From Adiantum capillus-veneris (Eukaryota > Streptophyta > Polypodiopsida > Polypodiales > Pteridaceae), in contig CM043942.1 of assembly GCA_014529385.2 (NCBI GenBank), positions 22,900,991 to 22,964,990 of the forward strand: a stretch of 64,000 nucleotides of DNA. Direction: 5' to 3'. The translations under genes and the position numbers were made by a program. Below, in pieces: positions 11,880-23,507 of this stretch. The notes beneath the pieces are model-generated. The model ran no database searches. It was not told the DNA's origin and worked only from the letters and a program-made list of their open reading frames with translations. Every line of letters starts with the position of its first letter. Position 1 is the stretch's first letter.

Positions 11880-13085
11880 CCCACAGATGGCCAATGTGGG
11901 ACGGCATAAAACTATACAACCTGTTAGTTGGTGAAGAATATCTCATCTTCAGTCGATGCCCATAAAAAATGACAATAGTGTTGAAACTAATTGCTAGAGA
12001 GATTCTTAGTGAGTGCATCCACTGCGTTCTCTGACGTATATATCTTCACCAATTCAAGCTTCTTGTTTTCCAGGAAATTTCAAGTAAAGTGATAACACAC
12101 ATCAATGTTTTTTTCCCTTGCATGAAACACCAGATTCTTAGCCAAGGCAATAACACTCTAACTATCGCATTTAAGGATTGGTATCTTCTACTCTAGTCCA
12201 AGATCTTCCACTTACTGGATAATCCATATAGCTTCTTTGCATGCTTCACTCAAAGCAGCATACTCTACCTATGTATTAGAAATTGACGTACAACCTTGAA
12301 GAATGGATCTCCAAGAAACTATAGAACTAGCAAAGGTGTATATCCAACCAATCGTTGATTTGCCATTATCAACATATCCTACATAATCATTGTCAACATA
12401 TTCCCTAATGTATAACTCTCCAAAACCATAGCGAAACTATCTATCCATTGTGCCACTCAAGTATCTAATTTGATAGCATTCCAATGCTTCTTTCCAGGAT
12501 TGGATATATACATGATAACTCCCAGTGCATATGCAATATCAGGTCTTGTAGCCACATGGCATAGATGAGACTGGCACAAGATAAAGCATAAGGAACCTTA
12601 ACCATCGTGGCTTTTTCCTCAACAAATCTAGGATAATTATTCTTGAGTTTCAAATATGTAGGCAATGGAGTACTCAATGACTTCCTGTTTTACATATTGA
12701 AATGCTCAAGTACTTTTTGCACATACTCCTTCTAAGACAACATAACAATATGTTCTTACAATTTCCAGTAATGTGCCTACCCAAAATATGATTGGAATTA
12801 CCCAAGTCTTTCATGTCAAACTGACTATGTAGATTTTGTTTTATGTCAACAATGTCATTTTTAGAATGACTAGCAATGAGCATGCGATCCACATAAAGAA
12901 TAAGCAAAATAAGTTGTCCATTCCATGGTCTTTACATAAAGACATGGATCCTTAGACCTTAGTACTATGTATAAATCCTTGGGATCACATAAAAGTATCA
13001 AACTTATGATACTATTGCTTAGATGCTTGCTTTAGACCATAAAGACTCTTCTTTAGTTTTCTCACTGAACAATCTCCAAGTCCTC
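11880..13085 (-). pseudogene. pol: Copia RT and RNase H remnant (element C)
   Basis: Minus-strand remnant with many stops and frame changes. RT part: LKKSLYGLKQASKQ near 13,060 and LILYVDRMLIASHSKNDI near 12,900; the catalytic pair YVDD has become YVDR. Then QFDMKDLGNSNHILG. The RNase H part between about 12,400 and 12,000 shows STIGWIYTFASSIVSWRS, VEYAALSEACKEAIW and CDSxSVIALAKNLVFH in shifting frames. It ends near a purine tract at 11,873. The region upstream of RT (integrase, protease, gag) is absent beyond 13,085. Confidence 0.88.
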
Positions 13086-13511
13086 TATAGGAAGAATCCC
13101 AATCTCCGAGCGATCATATCCATGCGAGCACTAAACCGAGCGAACTAATTCAAATAGAATGAAAACAATCAAACCCATTGTTGTTGGCTTTGATCAATAG
13201 TTTACAAAAAATATAGTCAATCGTATGCAAAATACTTTGTAAGTTAATGTGTTGCTTATGAGGCAAAGCCAACAGAATCATAACTCCATCCTACATAGTC
13301 CTAGGATGGAAGTTTCTAATAAATGTAAATGTGACTCAACCATAAATTAAAAGGTACTCCTAATGGCTTCAAAAAAAATTGAAAGGTATTCCTAATTCAA
13401 TGATTCCCTCAACAACAACAAAAACGATGTGCTAGTCTATATCACGTAACAACATGCAATGACGAAGCACGTAGATTCACAATAGTATTAGCTAGGAAGA
13501 ATGGATACAAC

Positions 13512-13560
<49 letters not shown>

Positions 13561-13907
13561 ACTTAAAAGAAAAGAAAACGTTAAAAGAAAAATAAAGGAG
13601 AAGAGAAACACCTCTTTATATGGGCACACAAGGTCTTTTGACTTTCCATCTTCATGTCTTTTGACTTTCCACCTTTATATATCTTTTGACTTTCCACTTT
13701 CATCTGCCTTTTCATTTCCTTAACTCACCCTTCTCTCATGCACTTAACATCTTTTGAAAGAATTTTTATTTTTCTAAGATTTGGGAGACCTAATTGAATA
13801 CTTTGCAAATTAATGTGTTTCCTATAAGGCAAAGCCAAAAGATTCAAACCTCCATCCTACAAAGTCCTTGAAGGAGATCTTCTTATAAATTTAAATGCTA
13901 ACAAAAA
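13086..13907. repeat. Non-coding stretch with a direct-repeat pair, (GA)n and a short tandem array
   Basis: A block of about 105 bp at 13,229-13,333 (aatactttgtaagttaatgt then ggcaaagcc and tccatcctac) recurs in direct orientation at 13,797-13,897 with moderate divergence. Between the copies lie (GA)n at 13,513-13,557 and three copies of tcttttgactttccac starting at about 13,634, 13,657 and 13,682. The pair could be the ends of a small unknown element of about 670 bp. No coding sequence is seen. Confidence 0.65.
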
Positions 13908-14030
<123 letters not shown>

Positions 14031-14183
14031 AATTTTCAAAGAAAAAGAGGGGTGGCTCCATCATGCAAGCACTTTGCAACGTCTCGCTTGTAGAATGCAT
14101 GGTGAGGCTTTAGATCGGTCAGGGCCGCCATGGACGTACTTGAAATTGCCTGCAAGGCTTGTGAGCAGCGTGTTCATCCTTAA

Positions 14184-15522
14184 CACTAGGTTGGTAATGG
14201 GAAGCTATTATGTCCTGGGACACTTTTATGTCCCGTTAAGTGACGATTTTCCTTGAATTATGTCAAGAGTTTCAAAATGGATTTTGAGGTGCTATCGGTC
14301 TAGAAAGTTGTCTCATGAGCTGAAAAAAACTCGACATTTTTTTGGAATATCAATTCCATCTTTAACCTTGTCCTTGCACAATATTTCACAACCTAAACTG
14401 TGTGAAAAAACGGGTCCTGTTTTTGGCTTTTTTCAACTTTTTGCAACTATACCACTCTAGAATTCATGTTTGTGAGGTCTATAATGCTAGAGAACTATCT
14501 TTAGTAGTCGTCAACATGTCCTGATGCTTCTAGGGAGAAATAAATGTTAAAGTTGTAAGTTATGACCAAATTACAAAAATTGTCAAATCCTGTTTTTTAG
14601 CCAATTTTAGCTCTTCTATGATTTTTATGGTGGCTTTCATGATATCCAAATGCAGTTTTGATTTTCTATGTCGCATAATGTAACTTAAAGCTAATATTCC
14701 TTGAGTTTTGGGGCACCTAATACCCTATTTTTCATAGTAGACAACGGTGGTTGATTTTTTCAATTATAGAAGAAAACGAAACATTCTAGTATATCAAGTA
14801 TATCTTTTCCAATATTGTTAGTTTCTTGTGACAACTACATGCATTTTGTAGGTAGTAACCATATCTAGTCATAAGGATCAAATTTGGCTAGATATTGAAT
14901 AGTTTCTATGGGATTCTACAACTCATAATGTTGAACCCAGTTTTTTCATGTTTGCTGTATTTAGCACTTCATCTTTGTCCCCAAGATTCCCCTTGGTAAG
15001 AGATGTATTATTCTTTTGACATGCTCCATGGCTCCTTATGAACCTAAAGGACAATAGGGAACTAAGAAAATATGCATATATTATTTGTATTGAGCGTGGC
15101 TATAGAAACTTTGATGATAGGTTTGCAGAATGGTAAAAATTCAACTTTTTTGTACCTATTTCTTTTGGCAAAACAAAAAATAGTGAGTGAGAAGCAATCA
15201 TATGTTCTGATCACCAACCCATTGAAGTTAACTAGGGAATTTATCTCAAGTCCTACAAAAATCCCTAATCTTATTTTTATGCAACAAAACATAATAAATG
15301 ACTGTTTTGATGAAAATGTACTGGTCCATCAACTTTGGAGGCTTGGTGTGACCAAAAGATGAGAAATTTTACAAGTTTCTTATTTTTTCCTTGTGTAGTA
15401 GGCCTTGAACTATAACCTCATGAAAGGATTTTACAAAATGAGTGGATCTACTATGGTTTTGGAGGTTTTTTTCAAAACCTTGAAAGGACACTTTTATGTC
15501 CTATTAGGTTACCAACCTAGTG
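14184..15522. mobile_element. Non-coding terminal-inverted-repeat element (D)
   Basis: The left end CACTAGGTTGGTAA (14,184-14,197) and the right end TTACCAACCTAGTG (15,509-15,522) are perfect inverted copies, and each is bordered by TTAA (14,180-14,183 and 15,523-15,526). Just inside, both ends carry ggacacttttatgtcc or a near copy, itself nearly palindromic. The 1.34-kb interior has no credible gene; an open frame at 15,072-15,362 has no family features. TTAA could be the target duplication, as in piggyBac-like elements, or simply extend the inverted repeat to 18 bp, in which case the CACTA-like start suggests a small CACTA relative. A non-autonomous DNA transposon is the likely reading. Confidence 0.75.
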
Positions 15523-15526
15523 TTAA

Positions 15527-16699
<1,173 letters not shown>

Positions 16700-17967
16700 C
16701 CTTATATGATTTGGATGAGGGTATATGGGAGTTCTCTAGAGATGGGGATGTTATCTTTCTAGGGAACTTCAATGCCAGGATGGGCCACTCTCAGACAGTC
16801 TTCTACAATACCTCAGAGGAGATGTTGAGAGAATTGGATGTCAGTGATATGGGTTTGTCCAGGTGTTTGTAGGATGAGGAGAACACTGGTTATGGGGGAT
16901 ATTTTATAGACATGGGGACTGCACACAGACTGTCCATTTTGAACGGTCTATAGAGATTTCCAGCATCAAGTGGGTTCAATTTTTTTCCTCACAGACATGG
17001 GGCTAGCACGGATTATGTTTTGGCTTGACCTAGTTTTATACCCTATTTAGGATTTTACAGTCAGGCCCAGGCCTATCGGTCTAGAAGTCGATCATGCCCT
17101 TCTCACGTTTATCGTCTCTTTTCAATCCAGCACAACTCGATTGTTGACACAAACATCCACACATACAATTGGGACTTCCATTAGAGGAGATTACCTAGAT
17201 ACTAACAGAGACACTACATGATGCAGCAGTAGAGGCATACCCACACAACCATCCTAAGCATAGATGATGTTCTAGGATCATGCCCCAGAACAATTGGTAT
17301 GATGAGGAGTGTAGAGAAACGAGAGACACACTTCAGAGAGAGGTGTCTTTGAGTCATTACTCATAGGCAATCACATATTTCCTTTTGATGGCTTGTGCGA
17401 TTGAAGAAAAGGGCTTATCTTGCTCAACTAGAGAAGGAGTTGTATGAGCTATTTTTGAGCCAGTACTCAGGTGAGGCATGGAGATTATTTCATGAGCACC
17501 CCCCTCCACCGGCTATCACATCCACTGAGACTTGGGGTGAGTATGCAACATCTCTTTACATAGTTCCAGGACAGTTGCCTCTACCAGATCCCCCAATGCC
17601 ATGTTTGGAGACATGCATTTTTTTATACTGTTGAGATGGTGAAGAAAGCAATTGACAGGATGAGGACTAGGAGAGCATATGATCATGATGGATTAGTGGC
17701 AGCTATTTTTATACGTGCCCGAGATATGCTTGTAGAACTTTGATGTTCAATCGAGCCACGTGTGAGGGTTTTCCTGATACTTGGAGTATGTCAATTGTTT
17801 TGCCTATTTTCAAGGCAGGAGATCCAATGATGCCTAGGAATTATGGCACCATTATGATTGGGCACACACTGGCCATGTTATATGGTTCTCTTCTTCTTGA
17901 GCAACAATTGAGTTGATGGGCAAAGAGAGTAGGCATGCAAGCATCAGGACATGCATGTTTCAAGAGA
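16700..17967 (+). pseudogene. LINE ORF2 remnant: endonuclease and start of RT (element E)
   Basis: Plus-strand remnant of a non-LTR retrotransposon. The endonuclease (EEP) part shows GDVIFLGNFNARMG near 16,745-16,790, then LSILNGL, SSGFNFFPHRHGASTDYVLA and a PSF...F block, the usual order up to the SDH region. A linker with open frame 17,395-17,634 follows. The RT start then reads KKAIDRMRTRRAYDHDGL near 17,645 and DPMMPRNYGTIMIGHTLAML near 17,825, ending WAKRVGMQASGHACFKR. It stops exactly where element F begins at 17,968, so F inserted into the RT. Many stops and at least two frame changes. The N terminus of the endonuclease is missing. Confidence 0.85.
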
Positions 17968-18879
17968 TGTTGGGGGTCCCATCGTTGCAATAGCTCCAAT
18001 GAACAACAAAATTATCAATCTAGAGGGATGAGCTACCCGGCTAGGGCATGGAAACACTCATACGGTTAGTGAGCTAATCGTGGCAACAAAAATGGTTAAC
18101 TCCACGAGGTGAGCTTCTCGGCCTATGGAGGAGCTAAGCCGCAATGAAGGGCAATCTCCATATCCACTTCTCTTCACCTCCAATCAACCCAATCACACAC
18201 ACTATGATTGTAAGACACACAATCCTATTATGCAACACACTAATCGCAAGCACATACACATAGATCTATCGAGCACCACACTCCAATCAAACCTACATGC
18301 ACACACAAGCAAAAGAGGGCAATCACACAAGATTAGAGAGGAATTAACACTAATTAGTTAAGATTTAGTTAATCTAAGCATCATAGGCAATCATAAGAGG
18401 AAAGAGAGAGGCATAGTGAGAGAGAATGAATCATTGATTAGTGTTAATCAAGTCTCATGAGCAAGGAGAAGCTCAAGGAATCCATAGCCACACACCTCAA
18501 GAGCTCTCACCAAAGAGTGCTCTCAACCAATGACTTGAGAACCCTAATTTCTTTTACACACTGCCTTATATACCTAGGTTAAAAATATGCAATGTCCGGG
18601 CACCCAAGGCCTTTAGGGCTCACCACTTATTGAATTTGCAACCTATGCACAGTAAGTGACCTATTCCTTACAACTTGGAACTCCCATTGAGCCCGTAACA
18701 CATTAAAATATTACAATGGCTTGAAATAATTCGGGAATTTACAATACGTGACCATTTTGGAAAAACGTGAAAAATGTGTAACTCCAATCTTTACTGCTTC
18801 TTTGCATTCATCCTCAATGTGCATTCGTACGTCTTTGGTCTTTAGTAGCTTCTGTTAATTGACGTTGACTCAGTTAACA
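17968..18879 (-). repeat. 3' LTR of element F (912 bp)
   Basis: Plus-strand edges TGTTGGGGGTCCC and CAGTTAACA. The first 87 bp match 25,835-25,921 with few changes, which identifies it as an LTR. It contains no convincing gene; an open frame at 18,125-18,361 has no family features. The left edge interrupts the LINE RT. Confidence 0.9.
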
Positions 18880-18892
18880 TTCCCCCTTTCCT
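18880..18892 (-). promoter_or_regulatory. Polypurine tract of element F
   Basis: On the minus strand GGAAAGGGGGAA stands immediately before the LTR start TGTTAACTGAG. Position and composition are those of an LTR-retrotransposon PPT. Confidence 0.85.
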
Positions 18893-20247
18893 ATTTTAGT
18901 GTCCGTCCTCGGGCACCGTTGAAAAGTGCTTGGAGGCTGTGGAAGGTTTTGATTGGTTGTTGATGGGCTGGTTGTCTGCATTTGTCTTTGAATTTGTTGA
19001 TGAGGTTGATTTTTTTTGCAGCATTTTCATTGGTCTAAATGTGTCTGGTTTGTGAGAGATGATGTTGACTTTGTCCGTTGTAATAGCATAATGATGAGGC
19101 TGATGTTTATTTATGAAAAGTATGTACAAGGGAAGTAGAATGATGTGGTTCTAAATTAGGGTCTAATACCTGGATGACCAAAGGGAAAAAACCTAGTGGG
19201 AAAAAAGTGCCTTTGGGATATGCGCATTATTGGAGTACTTTAGCATGGGAAATATTAATAAAGTACGCAAGGGATTATTTGCTGATAGATATGGAATCAA
19301 AAGGGCAGCAAATATGAGAGGGTAGCATGATGGAACATTGGTTTGCCTATTGTAGTCCACTCAAGGTGCATAGGTGGAAGCAAAAAAGAGTGTCTAATGC
19401 ATATGTCCAATGATGGGACATCCTATTTATGCATACACAAAAATGCATGGGAAACAATATGCTGTGCAATAAAGATTTTGAGGGGTTATTCAGAAAGATG
19501 GTGTAGCTATAAAAGCATTTGACATGGCTTTGCAAGATGGCACCCCTTTAAGAATGGTGTTCGTTGACGAGGATATGTGCTCTCATCTTACTGTGCACTG
19601 TGCGTGAGTGTTGGACTCTATGACACTCCACCAATTGTAAGTTAATAGACTTTGAATCTTATGCTCATCTCATCCAGCATGAGCAATATGACTTTAGATA
19701 TGCTCAACTCTTCCAGCTTGAGCGTAAGTCTAATAACTACAACTCTTAGCACATAGTTTAATATGACTTGAAGATTTTAGACTAATGATTTGCTCATTTT
19801 ATGGCTTCGCAACCCGACTTTAACTATGCCAAAGAGTGTTTTTTGCACCCTGGCGACTCGACTTTTTACATTCTTGTGCTTACCACAAACATTTCCTCAA
19901 GTAAAAGTAAGCTTGAAGCCACAAAGAGAGGATTAGTGAAGGACCAAGTTGACATTGAAGGTTTCTTTTGCCATACCTATTTTATCATCTTTGAATATGC
20001 ATTCATGTTGGTTGGGTTGTCCTTCTTTGACTGTGATCCATCTTTTTTCTGTATCCTCTTGAGAGTTGTGGTTGACTTTAGCATCTTTCGATGTTGCTTT
20101 GTCGTATACCTGCTGCTTAGGTATTCTAGGACATTGTCGAGGCTGATACCTTGTGGGACTTCTTTCTTGAGAGGGACTTGAAGTTACTTCATATGCTATT
20201 ACCTTCGGTTTTGGTACCCATATGTGTCTGTTACATTCATAGTACTC
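18893..20247 (-). other. Non-coding 3' internal region of element F
   Basis: About 1.35 kb between the end of the element's gene and the PPT. Only short unrelated open frames are present (for example 18,896-19,129 and 19,347-19,535 on the minus strand); no RT, integrase or other pol motif is seen. Confidence 0.6.
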
Positions 20248-23200
20248 CTATTCTTTTAAGCTCCATTGTGATGCTATCCATCCCATGTGTTTGTCTTTCT
20301 TTGTTGATTTCTTGTCTTTAATCCAAACCGGATCATTGACTTTGACGAAACTTCTTGGAACAAACACTTGCTTGACTTTCCTTTGCTTTCTTGAGTACTT
20401 TGGCTGAATTATCTTTGCTTTTCTAGGTGTCTCCTTAAAGTTTTTAGTTGGTTTAGCAATTGACTTGAAGTTTTGAAAGCCTGACTTGCTTGAAGAAGCT
20501 GATCCATGAGGGTTCTTTGATGTAGAGGCATATGCTGTCACAACTTCTTTGCTAGTCGGTGGAAGGTCCACTTTAGCTTTACCTTTGTCTACAATTTTGA
20601 TCTTCGTTTCTTCTGGCTTTGGTGGCATTTGTTGCTTAATAGCTATTGTGGTTGCTCTGTGCTCTCTTTGATCCGCACTTGATATTGCTTGATTTTCTTC
20701 AAGCTCTTCTGAAGGTCTGGTTGATGGAGATGAATCATCTTCAATAAGATCTACTTTAATACCAGTCTCCATTTTAACTGTGCTTGAGGACTTTGTGCTG
20801 TCGTTCGCGGGTGACCAGTCTTGGTCTTCATTCTTTGATGTCTGTGATGAATTCTTCATGTTTTCATTATGTATCTCTGACATCTTCTGAGCCATTGGCA
20901 TTCCCATTATGATGTCATCTGGCATATCTTTTGCGGTGGTCACATGAAATTGAACTATGATGATCTGTGAACTTACTTCAATGGTGGTGGAGATGATTCC
21001 CCAGCATTCTTCTCGTTTATTTCCTGATATGCTCACAAATTCAAGAGCATCTTCTAGCTGTGGTTGGCCACATCTTTTCCAAGTGCAAAAAGACATGAGG
21101 TTCTTGTCTAACTGAAAATCTAGCTTTACTTCGCTTGACAGCTTTTCTTCGTTTTCACCAACTATGTTGCACTTGATCTTCTCGAGATTTGTGTCTGGAT
21201 TGACTACTTTTGCTATGGAAACATCCTTTGGTTGGACCTTATCTGCATTTTCTTTGCTTTGATCACCTGCTTCAATTGATGTTGACTCCATTGGCTGTAA
21301 CATTGCACCTTTTTGCAACTGTTGAGCATTGTCTACCTGCATCTGAGTAACCTTTAATCTTAATAGATCCATGGTACTTTTTTGGCAGAATTTGTCTCTT
21401 CGAAGGAGATTTTGGTGGTGACCTTTGTGCAATTTTTTGAACTTTAGCTCCCATTGACTTTGACTTTTTTGTCACCTGTTCTGGCAGCTTAAGGCTTTGC
21501 ATCATCTTCGAATAGTCTTTGACTTCAGTCGGGCCATCCGTGTGGGTTTGTACAAGATAATGACCTTGTTGATATTTGTTACCCTGTGCATCTTGATATG
21601 CATATGTGAGCTTGGGCACATGTAACTGTTTGAACACTATTGGATTTGTCGGCTTTTGGCTTTGACTTGTGGAGATCAACTGAATCTTCCGTCCTTGATG
21701 ATCTTCATATACGCATTTGTCTGTAGATTCTGAGGAAACCTCGGTCAATTGGAAACTTCCAACAACCATATGGTCTTTCAATGATTTTTGCCTTGAAGGG
21801 GTCTGTTGGCTAGAGGCTCTAGGGATTCTAACTGGTGTAGCATTTCCTAGTGCATAAGCTGAGCTTGATGTATTTACAACTCCCCCCTTCCTAGGGTGAT
21901 TACTATAGCCTGCTTCATTGTAAGAGCTCAAAATTGTTTCGCTCTGGTACAATCTCACCTTTTGGGATTGTGAAGGTACACTTTGGATAGCACTGTTGAT
22001 GTTTGGCATCTGCAAACCTTCTACATAGTTTCTATGTATCTCCTTTAAACATGACAAATTATTCCCCAAGTCAAGCTATAAATAGCATTATCTTTGTCCT
22101 GATACTTTCTATCCCATGGGTCTCCTATGATATGAGCTTCTGTGGTTTCAGGACCCAAGGCATCATAGATGCTAGACTCCCGTCTATATCTACGACTATT
22201 TTGGTCAAAGTATATGCTCGTTTGGTCACAACATCGAAGCTTGATTTCCAATGGAGGAGAGTTTGGATCTGAACAAATTTTTGAGTTCACTCGGGTAATA
22301 TCCTTCAACTCTAAAGAGGATGGGCTATAATAGATTCTTTCTTCTGAAATGAACCATGCTTTTTGATCTATCATTGGACGTACTTCTATGAGATGGTATG
22401 TCGGCCATTCAAACACTGGTTGATCCTTTTTGGTCTACGTAGTGTGCATTATGTGTACCATACAAAGCTAACATCATTCTGTTTGATGTGTCCCTTAGAC
22501 TTGTAAATGATTGCACACTTGTGGCAGTGGATGCAAAATCATTTGCAAACCTAACAGTCTTTTCAACCGTTGGTGATATCTCCGATACCTTTACTAAATT
22601 CATGCAAGAATTTGTTGTTCAAAGAATCAATTTTAAGCTTTTCAGGTGCATGTGCATCCTTATGCTCATTTTGAACTTGCAGTGCTTTTAGTGGTGCTTC
22701 TAATGGTAATGCAGAATCATATGATTGCATTAAAAGTGACAAGTTAGATGCACTTACGTCGAGATTTGCATTTCCAATTTTCTCTGTACCTTGCTTGGCA
22801 GTTGATGTATCCCTATTGTCAGGATTTCTTGGACAATCTTCAACAAAATGTCCACCTTTTCGTCCACAATCTGAGCAATACGCCATGACTGGTGATATTT
22901 CAGCTGGTTCTGTCATGTCAAGCTCTTGCTGAGAAGCTTCTGCTTCTATGCTTGCCAAGTTGTCGGCATCTTCTTTCAGAACACTGAGCATCAAGCTGTA
23001 GACTGCTCCATCTCGGCCTTTGTACTGTCTTTGGCTCGGTTCTCCAATTAGATTGGCTTCAATTGGTTGATCTGTTGGATCTTGAAATTCTAGCTCGTGA
23101 CTATAGATTTGACCATTGTAATCCATGTACAATGACCCTAATTGTATATGCACTAAATGGATGCTTTGCTGGCTTGTGCAGATTTTTGGATAACCACTTG

Positions 23201-23507
23201 GATCAATCTTTTGCACTTCTATCTGCACTTCATTTTTGAGCTTGCAATACCTGGCTCCACTGAAGTCAGTGAACATCTGGGAGTTCTCTGAATCTGGCTT
23301 TACTCTGATCAATAGGATCTTGGCTTCTGTGCTTCTTTTACTGCTCATTAGATATCTATGACCTTCTGAATCTGTGTACAACACTTTGTCTCCATTGTAG
23401 CCATATAACTGCAAAATTTGCTCTATTGTAGTTGTGCATGTGTTGCCACTGCTACTAGCATGCTCTGCTGTACTTAAATTCTCGGTTTGATTTGAGTCCA
23501 TGTACAA
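20248..23507 (-). pseudogene. Unknown repeat protein with zinc knuckle and protease-like tail (element F)
   Basis: I do not recognise this gene. It is open in pieces at 23,507-22,563, 22,603-22,409, 22,416-22,045, 22,069-21,272 and 21,432-20,248, so about four frameshifts have accumulated. Repeated motif of type aromatic-x-Asp-x-x-Gly-x-x-Tyr: in the first piece YTDSEGHRY (residue 44), FTDFSGARY (79), YMDYNGQIY (127), YKGRDGAVY (162). The same series returns as YVDQKGSTS, FISEERIYY, YFDQNSRRY, YQDKDNAIY, and a third shorter series has YEDHQGRKI and YQDAQGNKY. Residues 211-225 of the first piece are CSDCGRKGGHFVEDC, a zinc knuckle with one extra residue. The last piece contains IIIVQFHV and then DDIIMGMPM, like the C-terminal half of a retropepsin, with no visible DTG. 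It ends Lys-rich. A divergent Gag-protease is the best guess. Confidence 0.7.
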
